Positions 11,601 through 24,357 of a stretch of 64,000 nucleotides of DNA are shown here, in pieces (the stretch's first letter is position 1; the number at the start of each line of letters is the position of its first letter). A model generated the notes under the pieces. That model made no database searches. It worked only from the letters and a program-made list of their open reading frames with translations, and was not told the origin of the DNA. Source of the stretch: Styela clava (lineage: Eukaryota > Chordata > Ascidiacea > Stolidobranchia > Styelidae); assembly GCF_964204865.1 (NCBI RefSeq), contig NC_135263.1, positions 16,351,426-16,415,425 on the forward strand, read 5' to 3'. The translations under genes and the position numbers were made by a program.

Positions 11601-14600
11601 TGTTGGAAGGGAGATCATGATATAGTAATAATATAACAGCAGCCATTTTTACCATTTTCATTTCATGATTTTCACAAGATTACGGTCCCTATGCACAATT
11701 GATGTGATAATCCTAAGCTAAGCAACTGTACGGATTTGTTTCATTTACACTCTGGACTTCAGCACGCAACTACAAGTAAATCAAATTGCGAGCACTGACT
11801 ACAGAATAATCTGGACTGTCATCTTCGGCTCCAGGTCGTGATGTATTGGGTGGGAAGAAAAACATTATAAAAACATTATACCACTAACCACCAAAACTGC
11901 TTCAACTTTATTCAACGTTTAGGCGTAGTGCAGGGGGAATCAATGTCGAATTTTTTGTATTTACAAAAATAAATGCAAATACGAAATAAAAATAAGGGTG
12001 CATGATTGTGACGTAATAAAAGTAGGACGAAAACGCAAGATGAGCAGTCTTTTATAAACACCTCAATTTCGAATTATTAGCAGTTGCTACAGAAAAAGAA
12101 TTTGCAAGATATTTGAATGTAAGAGTAATAAAATATAATAGATCAATTTTTAGATGCTGATAAAGTTTAAATGTAGAACGCTTATCTAATTGTGTTTGCA
12201 ACGTAAAGTCAAGAAAAATAAAATAAAAAGGAATTCACAGAGAAATATTTTAGTACTTGTGATATCAACGTCTTGTGATCACTGATGCATATATAAATAC
12301 ACCAAATTTAGGAATTTAATATTATATGTATTTGTGTTATTTCAGCAAAAATATAATATATTGCACGTCGTCGTACGTACGTTAAGCGGTCTCTCACATT
12401 CAGCCAAATTTTGCGTTTTTGAATATGTCGCTTATAGGCATATTTTGTTAACATTCCACTTCCATATGACATCGTGGCTATGTTTGCATCTCCTTTGCCT
12501 CTCGAACAATGAGTAATTACACTGAAGAACTTTTTAGACAAAAATTTTGTACGGAAAACTCAATAACTCGTCCCAGATTAACCAACATCAAATGCGACGA
12601 TTTTGGACGTCAATTTGTCATATCTGATTCACTGCCGCAAGACACAAAACCATCATCATTATAGTCGAGATTACTTTTTTCTGTACTGCTTTTTTCACCG
12701 CTTGGTGAGGCCACTTCTTTTTCTATCTTAACGTCTTCATCGTCTTCTGTGCCGGACAATCCTCGCAATCTGTCGACATGTATCCTCGTTCCAAGGGTAT
12801 TTCGCTGATGCTCATCTACTATTGATTTTGGTGGTTTCAGTTTTTCTGGATCTATGCTCTTTATTGTATTTGTAAGGAGTTTACGAAGTGGTTGAATGGG
12901 ATCTTCTGTAGGCTTACGACTTGTAGCTTCTTTTATCCATGAACCCGAATGAGTTAAAACGATTCTGAAAGGTATTATTTCGAGGATTTAAATTACTCAA
13001 GAAAAACTGGATTATTCCGGCTAAAATTTTATTTTCATTCTATTGAAGATGTTCTAGAAGCAGCCCGGTCCAATCTATCAATGAACAAACGAGAATATCG
13101 GTCAGAGACCGAAGACTTATCGATCGAAAGTTAGGGAATCCCCAAAACAGCGCTCTTACTCCATAGTGACACCTTGTGTCCCATCACTGATTAATTAATA
13201 ACTAGCTAATTATACGACATAATTCATCCAAAATCAATAGGCTTCTGGTACGACATATGATGAATGCACATGCAAAATCTGGAGCAGATTCAATCTCACT
13301 TTCGTGAGATATCGCGTGCATCTAACAGACAGACAGACAAACCCCTATCAACATACTTACCGATTAAAATCGATAAGTAATAAGTATCCTACAAACAATC
13401 TCCTGGCCGCTGAAACGTTTCCTACCACAACCATATTGTTGTGACAGTCATAAAAAAGTTTCACCAAGTCATTTACTAGCCTGTTTAAAATGTATGATAA
13501 TACCACGCATCAAATTTTTTAACCTAGTCAACCCGAATCGTTAGAAATTCCAGTCATCGCGCAAAAGAACGACTATTGCTCCTTGTTAATGTTAACGTGC
13601 AAAAAAAGTGAAAACGCCAAGAACCACTAAAAACCTTGCCAAAATGTGCAAAAAAAAATTAAAAAAGGCCAAATTAAGCACATCCATTGGTTTAACTAAA
13701 ATTGGAATCTATTCAACCGAAAGTGAAATCTAAATTCTAGTTAATAGCATTGTATTTTAGTGTGGGCGGTGACATCTTATTTACCTCTCCATGTCTGAAT
13801 ATCTGTTGTCTGACATGCGATTAAGTTGTAATCTTACGCATAGTTGAGTAATTCTTCTTTCTTCCAGCTTCCGAACTCGTTGATTTCTTTCTAGAACCTG
13901 ATTATTCAACAAATCATTATTATCATAAAGATATATAGATTGAGCCCCATAACATAACCCATAAATTTCGCGTAAAAAAGTTATTAACACTTGAACTTCT
14001 GTTTGTGTATGACTTTAAACAGACGTTATGTTCACTCAGAATATGTTCCAAATGGCTTGGTTTCTGTTTTATTTTGGGTCACACTGTACTTTTAGTATAG
14101 TATTAGGTGAATATATCCTATTTCTCTACCCTGCGATATACAATGTTAAAATTCTCGCCTCTTATTATATAAAACCGCAATGTTTTGTCAATTTAGCTTC
14201 GCTTTAGCGTAACTATAGTTTTACTTACCTAAACCATCATACTCCGAAAATTTTAATCAACTCAATTCTGTCATTTCAGTGTAGAACACTGAATATCCAA
14301 AAATAGAATAAGGATAACGTAACCAGATATAACGGTTATAAAACTAGTTAAATGGCCTATACATCTTTCACTAGAATTCCCACAGTTCCATTTTGTACGA
14401 ATTTTATTTCGTTGCTAAATCATTAATATATAATCTCATACCTGAAGTATAGCTGCCTTTTCCCATTCTTTCAAATCACGTAAGTCTATGGCGTTATCAT
14501 TCTGTTGCTCAGTCATTTCCTCGTGGGATGGAAGACATAAAGTAAATAATGTATCGCTTCACAATGCTCAATAATTAAATATAGGCTGTAAAATCTACTT

Positions 14601-17600
14601 ATATAATCTGGTACACATTAAAAATGATTTTTATTATTATTATTTCATTTAAAAATGATTCCCTCTTATTTCTTTTCAATTTTGATACAGTTGCTCACTA
14701 AATTATACAGTATATTCAAATATTAATATTTCATGGTCTTAGATTATCATCGTAAAATTTCAATTTCGCCCATGCAGTAATTTACATATTTTTCTGCGAT
14801 GCCATTTTTTCCCAGGAAGTAGATCTTGTGTTGTCTATTATCTTCGGTATAACTATAACCAACCACGAACGTTGGAATGTCGACAGTGTTTTTGCTGGAA
14901 ATCGACGTAGGGAATATAGTTAGAGTTAGCATATAAATTGGAATTATTGACAAAATTTACCAATGATATAATTTCAAAATCGCCATTATATACGGAAGAG
15001 CGTATCTATGCTGGTATGTCATCGTTTGTAAGATAATAATAAGTTTTAGCTAAGACTTTGTGAAAGAAAATCTCGCTGATTGAGTACACCATTAAAACAA
15101 CGTCATGATAATGTCAAAATATGGATAACTTCAATTTGCTGGCCTACTTTTGGGTCGGTCGGTTATGACTTAAATTTCTATCACATAATCTGTTTTTACT
15201 TTGGCGCATTATGTATCACTATTTATATAAAAAAAATGCATAAAAAACTTAATACCGCAATTTAGTTTTTTTGACGGCCAAGAAAGACGAACCATCAAAT
15301 CACATTATTTATTGATTCTTGTCCAATCCAAACGAGAGTTAGTTAATTTTGGAACATACTGACTTGTGTAACACAGGAGTTGCTGTTCCCTTTTCATGGC
15401 ATAGCATTATATAGTGGAATCAACACCTCCCGCGGATCACAACAAAGTTGTTATTAAAATTACATTTTCAAATTCTGAAACTTTTCATACACTATATTTA
15501 TACACACATACACTATATTTCAATTTACCCGTAACTTAACTTATTCCCCTGTTCATAAAATTTCCTATCATAGGCTTGCCTGCTCAATATTATTTAACTT
15601 ATTTCACTTAAGGTCGGTTTTTCACACAGTCTGCGCATATATTTTCTGACTAATATGAGAGTAACGCGCCATATGCTATTCTTAATCGCATGAATCATAC
15701 GGCATTTCCAGTAAAGCCCTTTCGCTCGATAATGTATTTGGTAACTTACCAATCGTGAGTGCTATTGAAGCCTAAATAAGATGATAGTGAAAGTTGCGAA
15801 CACACCAAAACATAAGTGACGGATTTTAACAACTATTTCAGCCCTCAACTAACATGTTATAAATAACATTCAACGAAAAATACCACGAAACCATGTACCA
15901 TGTAAAATTTTAGGCTCAAATTGTGCTAACTAATTGTTTTGTTGTGATCCATTCATCAAATCTCTGTACTCGCTCACGACTTTATGTGCGAAATCGAAGG
16001 TAAACTCGTAACCACAATACGTATCAATTCTATACTAGAAGGAACTAAGTTCGGTTTTGATGTAACCCAGTTAAATAAATACTGTTTGATCATATGTTAG
16101 AGTCTGCATAACAAAGGCTTAGGTTCTTGAGTTTTTTTGGTTCTTAAGTTGCGGTTTTCTACTTAATTTGTTCATAGATCAAACTCTGGTACAAATAATA
16201 CTTTGAAAGCATCTCAAAACTTACTTTAACACTGAATTTTTGAATTACCAATATATCTGAAATAAAATTTTGGTTATTTATATTGACAAATAAATCGCTA
16301 TGCCGATGTTTGTCATATTGCTGTTTGGACTGGCGGTACCTAATCATTGTTAGTATTTTCGTCACTGGAAGCCTAATTATTGGAAAATGGCGTTTGGGAT
16401 TTTATGATGTGGTCAAGAATTGAAAAATGTGACGTGTACTTGTGTGGATTCCGGACATGTTAATCATAGATAGACATCTCCCTTTCATATTGGATAATCC
16501 GAATACCTCCTTGTTCCTTCGCATAATATGGGCTTATGTTAATTTTTCAGATTAGTCGAACCTATTCAAGTTTCAACTCGTCATTATAGCGATTCGTCGA
16601 GTTCAACAGAGATACCACAGCCCCAAATGAGTTCCATTACAGAAGAAGAAAGTGACGAAAGTAGCGAATCGTCTTCTTGTTGCGACAATGTAGCTGTATC
16701 GAGGTAACATTTAAAAATTTCACGATAATTCAGAAAACACTCAGAGTGCCATTTCGGGCGTGATATAGTCTTGTCGTAGGTTCGTATCTTTGGCAGCCTG
16801 TTGGCGAAAGTCTGTTTTGTTAAACATAACAGGTCCATACGAATTAACGGTTAAGACTCAGCGAAAAGATTTCGATTTTATGGTGTATTTAAAAGGAATG
16901 GTTTACATGGTTGTTTGTTGATATTATTTTGCCATTTCAGTAGCCAAATTGTATCCTCAATTTATGATTTCTACGATATTCAAGCCATAAAATATTATTT
17001 CCCTCAAATGTTAGATGTGGTAGTGTTTGTACAATCGAAAGTCAAAACTGAAACTGCTATATAGTAATAGACCTATACTTTTACGTTAAAGGGAAAATGT
17101 CTTGTTCTTGCTCATCTAATTCAAATTTTAAAAGAATCTTCAATTGTATTTCATTTTTATTTCGTTGAACATTCTTGATTATCGCTGAATCATTTCCTGG
17201 TTTCGTATTCTACTTTGTATCTATAACTAAAAGCCTGAATGAACTACACTACCCTGCAGTTTGTACACAATCAACTGCGCAATCTGAAATATAGGTTACA
17301 GCGTTTGATTGTTCGTTACCAACGCTATCATCACTATCGTATGCCAGAAATCGATAAATTTCATTTAACGAAGCGCTCGATATTTTTAAAGATCAAGTAT
17401 ATAAAATGTAAAATGTGTTTACTCAAAGGCTGGTTCCCCAGCTGCACAGTAGGAGATAACGGGTATAAAGTGGTTTGGAATTCCCTTATATCTTTCCTCG
17501 TCGCAGAACTGAATACCCAATTTGGTCTAGTCAATTTATCATGATATTTGTTTTTTGTTTCTATTTTTAAATGTCCTGCACTCATCACATTTTCCTATAT

Positions 17601-20284
17601 ACATTAGGCTGTTGCACAAGCTCTCATTCCACGTTGAATCTAAATAAAGAGAAACCAATTCTATATTTCTCGTTTCCTTAAGGTATTATTTTGTCAGCGC
17701 GTACGGCCATTCTAACACAAATCTCGATATCTATTCGAAGGAAAGAATGTAATCTGATATTTTTCCTTCCGAATTCTATCTAATATACAGTAATAGTAAA
17801 ATATACTGGCATAACGGTGTAACTACATTCCGGATTCAAAAAGATTAAATAAACATCGAAGTGCGTCATAATTCATCAAATTAATAACAGGAAAAATACG
17901 TTAAAATTTACTTCACACGAATAAATGACGTAACAATTGCGCGATAAATATGGGGATTTGGTCTGAATTATTTATATGGAATTCACGCGTAATACGGTGT
18001 AATTTGTGAGGATTTTCATGTATATTTATTGGTAATTATGTAGTATTTAAAAAAAAAATTATTTTTTACGTATATTGGTGCTGCAGCCAAATTACAGTAG
18101 CTCCTCGCATATCGATAGATATCAGTGGCGACTTGTATAGGGCCTTTTTCGGAGCGAAGGCGTGGATGAGCGTCTTATAAAAATGAATAAAAACGCTTCT
18201 AGTAACAGAACTGAAAGTTATATTTTCCGTCTCTTACATCCATATTAAGTATTGAACACACCTCTAACTATGTTGTATCCTGTATCAAAGTGATTTAAAT
18301 AACATGCCAATCGATACATACTTGTGTGTTTGAGATAAATAAAAAACCTGCAACTATAATATCTATATGCCCTTTAACAATTGATAATAACAAAAAACTT
18401 CAATACAATGTTTCATTCTTATTGCCTACCATGCCTAACAATACCCTCCACTTGCCAGACTCTCAGGCAATCTATTTCTATTCGTCATCTATTAAGTGAC
18501 ACACGATGTTAAATGAACACAGTGAATGTTATTCGGCTACTTCCTGGTCATCGCGAGGGCATGTTACCGTCGAGATGACCAATCGGTATAATATGGACGG
18601 ACCTACGTATATCGTTGATTCATGGACAGTATCGGTGCCTTCCTGATTATTTGAGTCATGTATGCCCTTTACTCTAAAACTCTCAAATACGTCCGCTTCA
18701 AATTTTCCGCCGTTATCATCTAGATCAGATTGAATCATCCATTCACAATTAAATTGATGACCAAAATCAAATTTTTGAAAATTATAATTTGAATATTGTA
18801 TCATTTGAGCCGTATTGACATGCATCGGTACGGCTAAGTGAATTAGTAATTTCATGAGATGTTTCACAGAACAATTATAAGCCGTTTACCGAAATTTTAC
18901 GAAATGCTTCCTTTTTTTTATGACCTTTTTACGCCTTTCAATAGGTTCTATGCAAGAACAACATTTAGCAGAATATACATTTAATAGCAGTAAGAGACTA
19001 TTGTCACACGGTGGGAAACTTTTCTCATAAAATATGGAAATACGATTTTGCGTGTGTTCGACTGGAAAGTTAGCAACTGGATATTAACAGCCTTCGGAAT
19101 GCCAGTTCGATTTTTCAGCTTTTAATGTTTAATAGTCTCTCGATAAATGTAGCATTAACTTAATATTTCATGTTAAATATTTTGTATTCTTAGCAAAACT
19201 TCTCCCCCAAACCTTCCACAAAATTCAAAAACTCATTATTATACATGGAGAATCGATCTCTCTAAAACTTCAAAATATTGGCAAGGGTGGTTCAAAGGAA
19301 TGTCTTCCATGTTTCTATCCGTTGATGTCCCAAAAATGTTAATGTTAGCAGGTACGTTTTTTTTTTAATTGTTTTCCGCTGACTCTCATATGACAAGGAA
19401 TATTTTCGGCCAAGATAAGTTATTCTTGACGTCGTTGAAATGGGCAAATATTGTGATGAGAATATGTACGATATGTACGGTAGCGAACATATTTTTGTAA
19501 ACTTACCTCGTTTGCCTTGTTGCCCTTCACTGCAACAGCCATGTGTGTCTTATGGACCTGGCAATGACAAAACGACAATGAAGTACTGCTTATGGCATAT
19601 TTTCTCGTGTTTCTTCTAAAAAGATTGTTTATTTCAGGAGTTGATCGCTTAGACGCGCAATTGACGACTGCACAGATGCAAGGAAAATTTCAAATGCAGG
19701 TAACCGAGTATTTGGCTGACGTCCGAGTTCAATGTTATTCGCAACAGGGTATTGTTTTTTGTCATCACGTACACAATATTTGTAATTAAACGAAATTGAA
19801 ATCGGTCACAGAACAGAAGGTAACGCCCGTTGCGTTAGAACGATCCATTTGTAACTTATATAATATATATTACATTATATGACCAAAATGCACGCTATGC
19901 ATCTGAAAAATTGACGAACTAGGGGTTCGTTTTGACTGTTGCAGCATATTCCTCAAAATTTCATGCACATGTCCATGCATCTGAGACAAATACCTGACTA
20001 ACTAATCCCATACCCGACATGGACAATAGGCCGTGGTTCGCCATATGGTTAAGCCGCCTTATTCGGCTTTCACTCCTCCGGGATAAAATGAAAATCATAT
20101 CCTAATTAAAAATATGAGGTGAAACCGTTATTACCTTTTCAACCCCATGTTCTCATTAATTAAGGTATTGTCTAAAACTGGTCACGCAGTTCATGAAGAC
20201 GCACCTGATAAAGTAGCGGAAGCAATTGCGGGATTTTTAGTTCGTCATAAGTTTGCTGAACCAGCCAGCGATTTTAAAAGGTAG
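8620..20284 (+). CDS. PPME1: Protein phosphatase methylesterase 1 (PPME1), complete, 10 exons
   Basis: An alpha/beta-hydrolase that removes the C-terminal methyl ester from the PP2A catalytic subunit. Exons: 8620-8687, 9766-9949, 10337-10446, 10582-10742, 10980-11070, 11369-11434, 16551-16703, 19194-19351, 19638-19699, 20165-20284. All junctions are GT/AG and phases join to 390 codons plus TAG; the human protein is close to 386 aa. The oxyanion-hole HGGG is at residues 71-74, the nucleophile in GHSMGG is Ser146, the acid is Asp171 in VIDVVEG, and the catalytic His358 is in GHAVHED. Exon 7 encodes an acidic serine-rich insert (EEESDESSESSS) at the place of the acidic loop of the vertebrate enzyme. 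The start codon is the first ATG, giving MSALQRKLQG, similar to the vertebrate start. Intron 6 (about 5.1 kb) hosts a gene on the other strand. The right arm of a THAP-bearing inverted repeat ends about 236 bp upstream. Confidence 0.95.
12610..14894 (-). CDS. Unrecognised gene nested antisense in PPME1 intron 6
   Basis: Reading 14894 downward, the exons are 14894-14786, 14519-14442, a 13 nt micro-exon 14241-14229, 13998-13785 and 12964-12610 (stop TGA at 12612-12610). Each has GT/AG borders and the phases join without a stop. The alternative start ATG at 14516 would give a 218 aa protein. The 13998-13785 exon is predicted helical and charged (VLERNQRVRKLEERRITQLC). The last exon is basic-proline-rich, then acidic, ending DDGFVSCGSESDMTN. 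I do not recognise the family and propose no function. The 5' end is unsettled: a possible further exon 15049-14961 joins in phase, and the ORF at 18855-18529 on the same strand could be an earlier exon. The micro-exon is the weakest element. Without it the flanking exons do not join in frame. Confidence 0.5.
15050..16550. other. PPME1 intron 6, right part: possible antisense exons
   Basis: Two short minus-strand blocks have good splice borders: about 16262-16231 (after attttatttcag, before gtaagttt) and about 15779-15758 (after cttatttag, before gtaagtta). They could belong to the nested antisense gene, but I could not join them in phase. Otherwise nothing seen. Confidence 0.25.
18529..18855 (-). 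CDS. Candidate 108-codon ORF or exon, antisense in PPME1 intron 7
   Basis: The ORF runs from ATG at 18855 to TAA at 18529. It starts MKLLIHLAVPMHVNTAQ, which looks like a weak signal peptide, and continues in a composition that looks coding (acidic, Asn/Gly-rich, few rare runs). A donor-like gtaaca within it, following a TCG ACG, would let it end as an exon in phase 0, so it may be the first exon of the nested antisense gene further down the minus strand. I see no family resemblance. It could equally be a chance ORF. Confidence 0.25.
   Translation of the reverse strand: MKLLIHLAVPMHVNTAQMIQYSNYNFQKFDFGHQFNCEWMIQSDLDDNGGKFEADVFESFRVKGIHDSNNQEGTDTVHESTIYVGPSILYRLVISTVTCPRDDQEVAE
19960..20105 (+). 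mobile_element. SINE 3' half, copy B (PPME1 intron 9)
   Basis: Contains tgactaactaatcccatacccgacatggac and ggttcgccatatggttaagccgcc...cggctttcactcctccgggataaaat, the shared tail of the SINE family. The tRNA-like head is missing. Confidence 0.65.
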
Positions 20285-20322
20285 CTATGATGACCGTTAT
20301 ATGTAAATTATATTCTTTAGAT

Positions 20323-20721
20323 CAGCGTCTCTCAAACTTTTTTTCCCGGAACACCTACGCTTTTTATCTCGCCTCGCTGACATCAAAAGGGTAAAATTGA
20401 TAATAAAAAAATTATGTAATGGATTTACTTTGTGCATCAACTTACAAAACCGGCTTATCGCGACATCTTTTGAGGCATCCAGTTGTAAGCCAACAATCCA
20501 ATGAGAAGAGTGGTTTCCAAAACATTTAGCCTATGGTCTAAATTAAAAGTTTGCTGTAAACTTGACAATAAAAAAAAAAATTAGGCCGACGGTTGACGAA
20601 AATGCCATGCTTTCCAGACAAGGCATAGGGGGTGGCATGGCGACCAATTTAGTCGCAATTTTGATCCCTATTTCGCGAAACACTTCAAAGATGCTAGAGG
20701 AACACGGTTTGAGAAACGCTG
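20323..20721. mobile_element. hAT-type MITE just after PPME1
   Basis: Terminal inverted repeats CAGCGTCTCTCAAAC... / ...gtttgagaaacgctg, flanked by 8 bp target duplications ctttagat (20315-20322) and ctatagat (20722-20729), 7 of 8 alike. 399 bp long, with no transposase. It starts 38 bp after the PPME1 stop and contains an AATAAA at 20402, so it may supply the polyadenylation signal. Confidence 0.75.
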
Positions 20722-20729
20722 CTATAGAT

Positions 20730-21648
20730 AGTCGCCATTGCCTTGCTTTACGTTGCTAACACGTGATTCTTGTTTTCAGACCATTTCCAGCTTGTTGAAC
20801 TACATTAAGTCACACCCTCTGGCTGTGCAGCATATTTTAGCGCTAGAACTACCGAATACCGGATAGCAGTTTGTCCAGCTACATTCTAAGTTCAGCGTTA
20901 ATTGTTATGAAATAGATAGGCCTTGGAAGGCCATGCTGCAATTTGTTAATTACCAAAAGTGAATTTGTATGGCATGCGTCACGACACAGACTTCTTGTTG
21001 GATTTTGGAAAGTGTCTGCTGCGATCTCTCAAGCACTTTTTTATTACTTTTTCTTCTTTTTCCGTTATTTTCAAAAATAAAATTTTTTATACTATTTTGT
21101 GAGCAAGGACTCAGTTTATTTAAATATATATTTATTTATATTTATCTCGCTTTCATGTGCGTACGCTGGCAGGTACCGTACGGAGACAAAGGTGCTGGAC
21201 CGTCGTTCGGTTTGCCAAGTCTATGTCAAGATGCTGTTGATACTAAATTTTGATTTGTTGTTTGGGCTACTATTGGGTGCGAAAAATCGCTTTTCTTCGT
21301 AACTGCGGATCAAGCTATTTTAAATTGTCAGTTTCTAATTTAAGTTTCCAACAATTCAACCGAATTTTCGCGGATATAGTTTAATTCACGGAAGAGTTAT
21401 TTTGATTTCGTCAAGCATGTGGCCGCCTACGTCACGGCTGTCCTCCATTTTGAACTTGCAAACTCAGTGCCACTATAGGTACTTTTTGTCATCAAATTTT
21501 TCTACCGTTGGCCTTAATGAACCAGCATGTTCGCGCATACCTACTGATCAGTGTTGTGGAGGCTCTGCTTGGACTTGAGTCATCAAAGACTCTATTCATT
21601 CATACAAATGTAATCACTTGTCATCAAATTACCACTAGTGATCCCCAC
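20730..21648. other. Intergenic, no gene seen
   Basis: AT-rich sequence with short ORFs that lack coding character. No family or structure recognised. Confidence 0.5.
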
Positions 21649-22349
21649 CAGAGTTGGATCAATTACATTCATTTAGTTCAATTACTCCGTTAAATATTAC
21701 AATTACACGGTGCAAAAAATATCAAATTACAACTGAGCAATGCTCAAATATATGGACACGTTACACAAAGCGAAGCTACGCTGCCCTCAATAAAATTCCG
21801 AGTTTCGCGTAGCAAGAATTTACAGAATCAAACCAGACAGCCAGTGTTCCCATGCATTTAGCCTATTTTATCACAGCTATTTCTTGACTAATTTTCGATT
21901 ACTACTATTCATTAAACTACAACTCCTAAGAAGGCAATATGATGATTCACTTATATGATTTACTTATTTGAAACACAACTAAAAACTAACGAATAGTATT
22001 CGAAATCGCAAAATGAGGTAATGTTTACAACCACGACTGGAAATCTGTCTGAGTGTCGTAACGGGTGCGAAAAGGCATATTGTTACGTCACTTTTTCACA
22101 TCTTTCTGATTGGCTAATGTTACGAAATAAAAAGGCGATTCTCGGAAAACGCCCCTAACGAAAAATATTTCGCCCCTTTTCGTGTTATTGCGGGCCAGAT
22201 TAAAGGACGCCGTAGTTTGGTGACCCCTGGTTTATTTGAAAGTGTAATTAAGCCAAAATTTTAGCAATTTACAATTACACAGAATAAAAATGTCTCAATT
22301 ACATGAAAAACTGTAATCAATTACAACAATTACAATTGATCCAACTCTG
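21649..22349. mobile_element. hAT-like element with CAGAGTTGGATCAA ends
   Basis: The left end cagagttggatcaattaca is mirrored by the right end caattgatccaactctg. The inner flanks are both rich in caatta/aattac motifs, as in some hAT families. The putative 8 bp duplications (atccccac / atgaccag) agree at only 5 of 8. It includes the dispersed repeat shared with 1640-1830. Confidence 0.55.
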
Positions 22350-22998
22350 ATGACCAGTGTCTCTGGTCGTTGGGGTTTCTATCCAACCGTGCTACTACTG
22401 GTGTCCCGAAAACCCCACAGTTGTGGGCGGGAATGCTATCCAAACCTTGCTGTTGAAGCATTTAATTCCGAGGGGAAACGTGGCAAAATATAGCTCGGTG
22501 ATCGTGTGTCAACCACTGCCTGTTGTATTACCAACCATTTGCTTGTAGGATCGCCAAGTATATATTTATGTTCGATATATTATATATCGCTCCAAGCAGA
22601 CTCAAAAGCAAATCCCCACATAGTTTCAGGCTAACTCTCCGGTTGGGTAACCAGAAGTAACATTGCTTTTTCAACGGGACAAAAATACCAGGATTTTCGT
22701 GAAGTCCGGTCCGCCGTTCAGCATACTTTACTTTACGTGAAAACTCGAAGTTAGAACGGACTTTAAAACTCCTTTGCTTGTAAGCTCCAAATTGTCATAA
22801 TGGACTGCTAACAACAGACCAATTGTCACAAGATAGATTAACTCGCAGTAAGTGTGCGAAAACCTCTCAGCACCAAAAATAGACTGCTATGAATATTGAT
22901 AAGCTGTTATAAGAATGTAGTCAGGTGAACGGTGGACAGAAGCGTTATTCGTGAAATCTTCGACTTGCGCATATAGTTCCGCCACATGCACAAATAAC

Positions 22999-24357
22999 AT
23001 GAGCTTTAGCAAAATTACAACTGAAAGACTTCGTGGCTTATGGGGAACAGGTTTTGGATCTTGGATTTTGTTGACAGCATGCTTAATAGTTCCGGAATGG
23101 ACAAGGGAAGATGACGACAAACACTGCGGTGTTTTCTTCTGTTGCAGCGCGTATGTTAACTGTACCGTAACTGATACAGGTGCGTGACGAGAATGGTTTT
23201 TCGATAACTTACTCTAGGCTGAAAATATGGTAATATGGACAGAGATATGGTATATTAAATTGTTGACGATATAATCCGATTAATGGCAAATCCGAGATGT
23301 TACTACCCTTGTGACTTGTCTATTATATAAAAAATTAACACAATTTTCTTTACAGAAGTTGTATCTGATCCTCTACCCTGGATATTATCCAGTTGGATGT
23401 TAAATTTTGTTGGTATTTGTTCAGCATTATGTAGGTGTAGCTCAGTTCATCCTGAAAATGTTCGTCACATGGCTATCATGAATATTATATCAGGTACACA
23501 TTTTGTTGTTCGGATGATTCGTTTTCTACTGGTAAATCTTATTTTTGGAATAGATATTCACAAAAGAGGCGTTGCGTTAATTTGTTCTAAAATACATCTG
23601 GGGTGAAAATGCTGATGCTGATTTGGGATAAATATAAGGCGTAATCCAATATAAATAATTAAATAAAAGCGCCAAAAATTGCCACGGTCACTAAATTTGA
23701 ATATAATCGGAGTAAGACAGATGTCGAATAGTTCATAGTATCCAAGCAACCATATTTGACCATGTTACGTATGTTTTTGCTTCTTTGCATAAAATTGTTT
23801 TGTATATAATTTGTTGATAATTAGGGTCACTCTGATGACCTCCTAAAATATTCCGACATGGAGAGTCAATATTCGACAAAATAGGTTTAGTTGCAGAATA
23901 CTCTTACAATTGTTTCTTTCGTACAGGTGTTTTTTGTATTACGGGAACTGCACAGTTCATCGTTCAGAAATACACGTCTGTTTTTGCTGACATAAACTTT
24001 GGAGCCTGTGGTATTTTTGCACATATCGCTGGTTGGATGCTATTTATCTCGGGATGTTGTGGATTCTGCCATGGATATGGGTATGACTCATCGGAATATG
24101 ATGATGAGCCCCGACCTAAACCACGTCGGTCTACACCAGGAGGAAACGAAATTTATCCAGTTACCGAGGATGAAATGGAGATGGCTTCGACGCCTTATCG
24201 CAACGGTCCACCTCCAGGCGGATCCTCGAGTAGACTCTCTAGATTGCGTGACAACGTTTTCCCCGCTAATTTTGCTCGGAGATTTTGGAGGGACACGATT
24301 TCATTAAATCGATCTTTAGACTCACAACCTTCCCAAGATGAGGAAAGCACAAAATAA
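22999..24357 (+). CDS. Claudin/PMP22-superfamily four-pass membrane protein, 3 exons
   Basis: Exons 22999-23179, 23356-23493 and 23927-24357 join in phase to 249 codons plus TAA. Four hydrophobic segments are visible: roughly residues 15-32 (GTGFGSWILLTACLIV), 67-85, 98-120 and 135-155. Loop 1 keeps the W...G-(V/L)-(F/W)..C...C arrangement of claudin/PMP22 proteins (PEW, then GVFFCC and VNC). The cytoplasmic tail of about 95 residues is proline/arginine-rich, then serine-rich, ending DEESTK, without a PDZ-binding end. The start is the ATG at 22999 (MSFSKITTER) with A at -3. An earlier ATG at 22986 opens only a three-codon ORF that overlaps nothing. Likely role is cell-junction or membrane scaffold function by family. 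Which subfamily (claudin, EMP/PMP22, TMEM47-like) I cannot tell. An AATAAA at 24353-24358 overlaps the stop codon. Confidence 0.8.

Noticed and set aside
17239..17588. ORFs on both strands in PPME1 intron 7
   Set aside because: Composition is not coding-like and no family is recognised.
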